Shown here: positions 25,068-29,315 of the stretch, in pieces
How positions within the stretch are numbered: position 1 is the first letter of the stretch
Layout: each line of letters starts with the position of its first letter
Assembly: GCA_016714685.1 (NCBI GenBank)
Contig: JADKCH010000020.1
Span: 1 to 29,315 of the forward strand
Reading direction: 5' to 3'
Length of the DNA stretch: 29,315 bases
Origin: Candidatus Geothrix odensensis
Lineage (GTDB): Bacteria; Acidobacteriota; Holophagae; Holophagales; Holophagaceae
The notes under the pieces: generated by a model
The model's database searches: none
The model's input: the letters and a program-made list of their open reading frames with translations, nothing else
Told to the model about the DNA's origin: nothing
Program-made: the position numbers and the translations under genes

Positions 25068-26681
25068 TCATTTGGACTCCTGCTGCTCGAAGTGGTAGGG
25101 GCCGTGGGTGATGGTGGGGATTTCTTCGAAGTTCTCAAGTGGCGGGGGGCTGGGGATGGTCCATTCCAGCGTGACGCCGCCCCATGGATTGTCCTCGGCC
25201 TTCTCGCCCTTGAAGATGGCGTAGAGCAGGGCTCCGAAGAACATCAGGAGGCCGAGGATGAGCAGCCAGCTGCCCACGGTGGCCACCACATGCATGGTGT
25301 GGAACTGGGGCAGATGCACGTAATAGCGGCGCGGCATGCCCATCATGCCCAGGATCATCATCCCGAAATACAGCATGTCGAAGCCGATGAACATGGGGAA
25401 CCAGGAGGCGTAGATGGCCTTCTTGGGCTAATCTTCCCCACATCTTCGGGAACCAATACAGCAGCGCCGCGAAGAGGGGCCATGCCGTACCGCCGAACAT
25501 CACATAGTGGAAATGCCCCACGATGAAATAGGTGTCGTGGATGTGCACATTGATGGCCAGGGCCCCCTGCATGACGCCGGTGAGACCACCGATGCAGAAG
25601 AGGAAGATGAAGGTCAGGGCGAAGAGGGGAGGGGGCTGGAAATCGATGCTCCTAGCAGGGGTGCTCACCCAGTTGAAGACCTTGATGGCGCTGGGGACGG
25701 CCACGACCATCGTCAGCAGCGAGAAGAGCATGAGGGCCATGCCGCTCAAGCCCGAGGTGAACATGTGGTGGGCCCAGACCAGGCTGCCCACGGCGGCGAT
25801 GGACATGGAGCTGAAGGCGATGGCCTTGTAGCCGAAGATGGGGCGCTTGGTGAAGGTGGGGATGATTTCGGAAATGGCGCCCATGGCGGGCAGGATCATG
25901 ATGTAGACCGCCGGATGCGAGTAGATCCAGAAGAGATGCTGGTAGAGCAGGGGATCGCCGCCCTTGGTCGGATCCGAATATCCCGATACCGAAGAACCGC
26001 TCCAGGATGACCAGCACCAGGGTGATGGCCAGGATGGAGTGGCCAGGAGCTGAATCCACGAGGTGGAATAGAGCGCCCAGCACATCAGGGCATCCGGAAC
26101 CACTGCATGCCGAGGCGCCCGCAGGCGATGGATGGTGGTGATGAAGTTGATGCCCGTGAGCATGGAGGAGAAGCCCAGGATGAAGGCCGCGAAGACTGCC
26201 AGGCTCACGTTGGTGCCGGTCTTCAGGCTGAAGGGGGCGTAGAAGGTCCAGCCCGTGTCCGGTGCGCCTCCGTCCGTGAACAGGGAGAGGATCGCCAGGA
26301 TGGCGCCGGCCATGAAATGCCAGGACGCCAGGTTGAGGCGGGGAAGGACACGTCCTTGGCGCCGATGAGGATGGGCAGGAAGAAATTCCGAAGACGGCCC
26401 GGCAGACCCGGAATCACGAACAGGAAGATCATGATCACGCCGTGAAGCGTGAACAGGGCGTTGTAGGTCTGGGCGGTGATCAGGTGCTGGAACGTGGTCA
26501 GCTGCACCAGGCGCATGACGAAGGCGACGCCGACGCCCACGAAGAAGAACGTGATCATCGAGTACAGATAGAGCAGGCCGATGCGCTTGTGGTCCGTGGT
26601 GGTCAGCCAGGCCATGAGGCCCGTCCGAGTCCCGGTATCCACCAGGTAGCTCGGTTGTGCCTTGGTTGCATGCGTGCTCAT
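25068..26681 (-). CDS. ctaD: Cytochrome c oxidase subunit I, A2 type (several frameshifts)
   Basis: Catalytic subunit with haem a, haem a3 and CuB. The N-terminal part reads TTDHKRIGLLYLYSMITFF and NALFTLHGVIMIFLFVIPG (haem a ligand His). After breaks near 26340, 26110 and 25980-26070 come IYSHPAVYIMILPAMG, then AHHMFTSGL (CuB histidines) and GHFHYVMFGG (haem ligands). After another break near 25430 the tail begins FIGFDMLYFGMMILGMMGMPRRYY. YSHPxVY in place of GHPEVY marks the A2 subfamily, which lacks the helix VI glutamate. Restored length is about 538 residues. The start overlaps the sco stop as ATGA. All broken parts are conserved, so sequence error is far likelier than decay. Confidence 0.92.
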
Positions 26682-27483
26682 TGGCCCTCCTCCGACTTGG
26701 ACTTGCGCCCCCTGCGGGTCAGTGTGAACACGAAGACCAGGGACGCCAGGGTGATGACGATGGCGCCGAGGGAGGTGGTGTTCAGCACGTATTTGCGCCC
26801 GACGGGGTCATAGCTGAAACAGAACTTCAGGAACTTGTTGATGGTGGGCTGGGCCTCCCCTCGGGCCGACTCCTGGGCCGCCAGCTGCAGATCGGCGGGC
26901 AGGTAGGAGACCCCATACATGTAGCGGGTGACCTGGCCCTTGGGGCTGATGAAGATGATGGCGGCGGCATGGACGAAGTCATCCTTGTCCCGCTTGAACT
27001 TGAACCCCACGGCGTCCGCCAGGGCCTTGGTGGTTGCACCGGGTCCCGTCAGGAAACGCCAGGCGGCGGGGGGATGGGCAAGGTGATCTCGCCGAGGTAG
27101 TTGGTCCGCTTCTGGGCGGCGACCTCCGGAACATCCCGCTCATCAAAGCTCACGGTGAGCACCTGGAAGTCCTGGCCGGGCACAGCGCTGCGGTTCAGCA
27201 CCTCGGCCACCGGCCAGCTGGGGGTGCAGATGCCAGCACAGCGGAAGTAGTTGAGGGTCAGGATGGTGGGTTTGTCGATGAGCTGGCGCAGGGTGACGGT
27301 CCTGCCGTCCTCGTCCTTCAATTCGAGGTCGAGGGGGATGGTGGTGCCCAGCTTCTCGTTGATGCCCACCTCTTCGGGGGTGAAGGTCGGAGCCGGGGAC
27401 TGCGCCTGCACGGGCATCGGACCCACCGCCATGGCGGCGAGCGTGAAGCAGAGCAGAAGTGGACGAAGCGAAGGTGTGGTCAT
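26678..27483 (-). CDS. SCO1/SenC family copper chaperone (one frameshift)
   Basis: Membrane-anchored thioredoxin-fold protein that delivers copper to the CuA site. It has a signal peptide (MTTPSLRPLLLCFTLAAMAVGPMPVQA), the copper-binding CxxxC in NYFRCAGICTPSW, and the conserved His in DDFVHAAAIIFISP. A C-terminal TM helix (SLGAIVITLASLVFVFTL) is followed by a basic end. The frame is lost near 27072, where a C run is one base short: LPIPP should continue AAWRFLTGPGATTKALADAVGFKFKRD in the next frame. Restored length is about 269 residues. It ends with an ATGA overlap onto ctaD and begins 4 nt after the cytochrome c gene. The extra C-terminal helix is unusual against classical Sco1, which is anchored at the N-terminus. 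Confidence 0.88.
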
Positions 27484-27487
27484 GGGA

Positions 27488-28183
27488 TCAGCGAAGCGTC
27501 GTGGGGGCGGGCTGGGGACGGGCTTCCGCGTACTCCCGGCAGAGGATGGTGACGGCCCGGCTCACGGGGATGCGGTTGGGGATGACCTCGCCGGCGCTGG
27601 CGAAGAGCTTCTCCAGGTTGGCGAGGGCCTTGGGGTCGCTGGCGCCGTGATCGTACGAGCCCATGGCCTGCACCGCATGCACCAGGGCCATGCGGTCCTT
27701 TTTGCGCAGGTAGTTATAGGACACCATGGAACTGCCCTTGATGCCCTCCTCCAGGGTCTTGTAGATGTCTTCGACCCGGGTGCCGTTCTTCCAGCCCGCC
27801 TTTTCCGCGAAATTGCGTGGCTTGGGATTGAGCCCTTGCCGGCGGCGCCATCGCCTTGCCCTCCGCCCCGTGGCAGGTGGCGCAGTTCTGGTCGTAGAGC
27901 GCCTTCCCCCGGGCCAGAAGCTCAGGATTGGGGGTCATGACGGTCTTGGGGTCGATGGGGGGGATGACCTCCCGGGCCACCGCGGGATACTCCGTCGGGT
28001 CCAGCCAGCCGGTCTCGCCCTGCACGGCCTGGACGGAGGTGTCGGTGGTGTGGGCCTGGTAGCGCAGGCCGGGCACCACGGTGAAGCCGAAGAAGGCGGC
28101 GATAGCGATGAAACCCAGCACCAAGAGCAGGGCGGAGGCGAGCGCTTCAGCTCCTCCGGGGAGAGGTAGTCGTTGAGCTTCAT
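27488..28183 (-). CDS. Membrane-anchored monohaem cytochrome c, ActE-like (frameshifted)
   Basis: The start MKLNDYLSPEELKR is followed, after an indel near 28150, by a TM helix (SALLLVLGFIAIAAFFGF), a linker, and the class I cytochrome c domain with haem motif CATCH (LYDQNCATCHGAEGKAM). A second break lies near 27790-27850; the other frames give the segments RNFAEKAGWKNGTRVEDIYK and then SSMVSYNYLRKKDRMALVHAVQAMG, whose Met is the probable distal ligand. Restored length is about 231 residues. It overlaps actF as ATGA, so it is probably the monohaem cytochrome subunit of alternative complex III, or a carrier dedicated to it. In the usual order ActE comes before ActF, so the name is provisional. 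Confidence 0.8.
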
Positions 28184-29315
28184 AGCTGGAACTCCAGACC
28201 CTCGCGGAGGAAGGGATCACCGACGGGCATGTCCTCGCCCTTCTGCATGGCGCCGCGGACCCAAGCAGGATCCCACCCAGGAAGAAGAGGGCAAGCTGAT
28301 CTCGGGCCAGGAGAAGTGGGCTTGGCGCCGAGCATCGGGGAAGATGAGCCAGTACATGTCCAGCACGTGGGCACCGAGCATGAGGCAGGCCACGCGGCGC
28401 AGGCGCTTGGGATCCTTCTTCGAATCCCGGGTCACCAAGGCGAAGAAGGGCAGGACGAAGTGCAGGAAGGCGAGGGAGATGGTGATGACGCGCCAGGCGC
28501 CGGCCAGGCGGACCTTGTAGTAGATGACCTCATCAGGCAGATTCGCATCTCACATCAGCATGTACTGGGCAAAGCCGATGTAGGACCAGAACACGGTGAA
28601 GCCGAAGAGGAAGGCGCCCAGGTTGTAGAGGTGGTCTCCTTGACGCCCTCCAGGCGGTTCCGGTCCTGGAGGTAGAGCACCGACAGCGCGGTGGCCGCCA
28701 GGCCGCTGAGGAAGGCGCCTGCAAAGACACAGACCCCAAAGATGTCGCTGTGCCTCCGGGGTGAGCCCAGAGATCCAGTCGAAGGCGATGAGGGTGATGA
28801 CCAGGGCGAAGATCGCCGTGAAGGCGGGGGCGAAACTTCCGGGCCCGGATATTGAAGGCGGGATCCTTGGTGCCGTCCTGCTTCAGGGAGCCCCCCACCA
28901 GCACGGCCAGCCCCAGGAGGCAGAGCCCGAAGGCGATAAGGGTGCGCACGGAGAAGAAGGGCAGGCTCAGCCAGAAGGCCTTGCCGGCCAGGATGGGATG
29001 GTGGGCCGCCTCGGGCCGGGCACCGGGGTAGAGCACGGGGATGGCGCCCAGGGCGATGAGGCCCACGGGGATGGCGGGCAGCAGCAGGTGGCCAGGCGCT
29101 CGGGGATGCGGCGGATGGGCACGCTCCAGCGGGCGCTCACCAGGTGCTCGAGGGCCACGATGAAGAGGGCGCCAGGGCCAGGTGAACATCAGGACGAACC
29201 AGAGGATCCAGTTGGCCCAAGCGCTCGGGACCGGCTGCGGCATAGGTGGCGACGACGCCCAGGGCGCCGAAGCGCCGTGGCGCCCCAGATCAGGGGTGGA
29301 GGTGTTCTTGTTCTG
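28180..29315 (-). CDS. actF: Alternative complex III subunit ActF, NrfD-like quinol-binding membrane protein (5' partial, frameshifted)
   Basis: Polytopic inner-membrane subunit of quinol:cytochrome c oxidoreductase. The start lies beyond the window. Readable pieces in order are: ANWILWFVLMFT, VALEHLVSARWSVPIRRIPERL, PAIPVGLIALGAIPVLYP, HHPILAGKAFWLSLPFFSVRTLIAFGLCLLG, KDPAFNIRARKF, WSYIGFAQYMLMWYANLPDEVIYY in a shifted frame near 28520-28600, VTRDSKKDPKRLRRVACLMLGAHVLDMYWL and GDPFLREGLEFQL. At least five indels break it. The RWSVPIRR segment, the alternation of hydrophobic helices and the closing HVLDMYWL match ActF proteins. The stop overlaps the next ATG (ATGA). The position next to a caa3 oxidase supports ACIII. 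Confidence 0.82.

Overview
The window looks like a high-GC chromosomal segment from a Gram-negative, respiring bacterium. The combination of alternative complex III next to an A2-type caa3 cytochrome oxidase, a short ribonuclease G, a multi-SLBB capsule exporter and the overall protein style fits Acidobacteriota, most likely class Holophagae (Geothrix/Holophaga type). That assignment is from recall of family style and was not tested by a search.

Layout. (1) 1-2820: surface-polysaccharide genes: the tail of a CapD-type nucleotide-sugar epimerase and a PglC/WcaJ-type sugar transferase on +, then a PglD-type acyltransferase and a DegT/DnrJ aminotransferase on -. (2) 2963-5376: pnp (-) with a clear terminator and a structured leader. 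(3) 5377-9881: a WbpM/PglF-type membrane 4,6-dehydratase and a large SLBB polysaccharide exporter (-). (4) 10038-12355: + strand genes queD, a small lipoprotein, an MntA/HepT antitoxin-toxin pair and a HAD hydrolase. (5) 12363-22066: a run of - strand genes: STAND-like ATPase/TPR protein, fic, panB, panC, two tandem secreted paralogues, panD, rng. (6) 22140-29315: an aerobic respiratory cluster (-), read from the right as actF (partial), monohaem cytochrome c, sco, ctaD, ctaE, ctaF, ctaC, ctaB.

How they work together. Cluster 6 is a quinol:cytochrome c oxidoreductase joined to its terminal oxidase, with the copper-delivery (Sco) and haem O synthase (CtaB) factors in the same run, several joined by ATGA overlaps or gaps of 10 nt or less. 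panB, panC and panD supply pantothenate. The left-end genes could together make and transfer an amino-dideoxy sugar (bacillosamine-like) for surface glycans and export them through the SLBB protein.

Quality. Many conserved genes (sugar transferase, acyltransferase, aminotransferase, dehydratase, exporter, panB, ctaF, ctaD, sco, cytochrome c, actF) are broken by small indels, while pnp, rng, panC, fic and the 1134-residue ATPase are intact. At least two lesions are shortened C runs. I read most of these as sequence errors and annotate the full span of each gene. The least explained items are the two secreted paralogues sharing the C-terminus DLHVVLFN, the pseudokinase-like STAND/TPR protein, the CCCAATT-type repeats in front of fic, and a hairpin presenting the ctaE ribosome-binding site in its loop.
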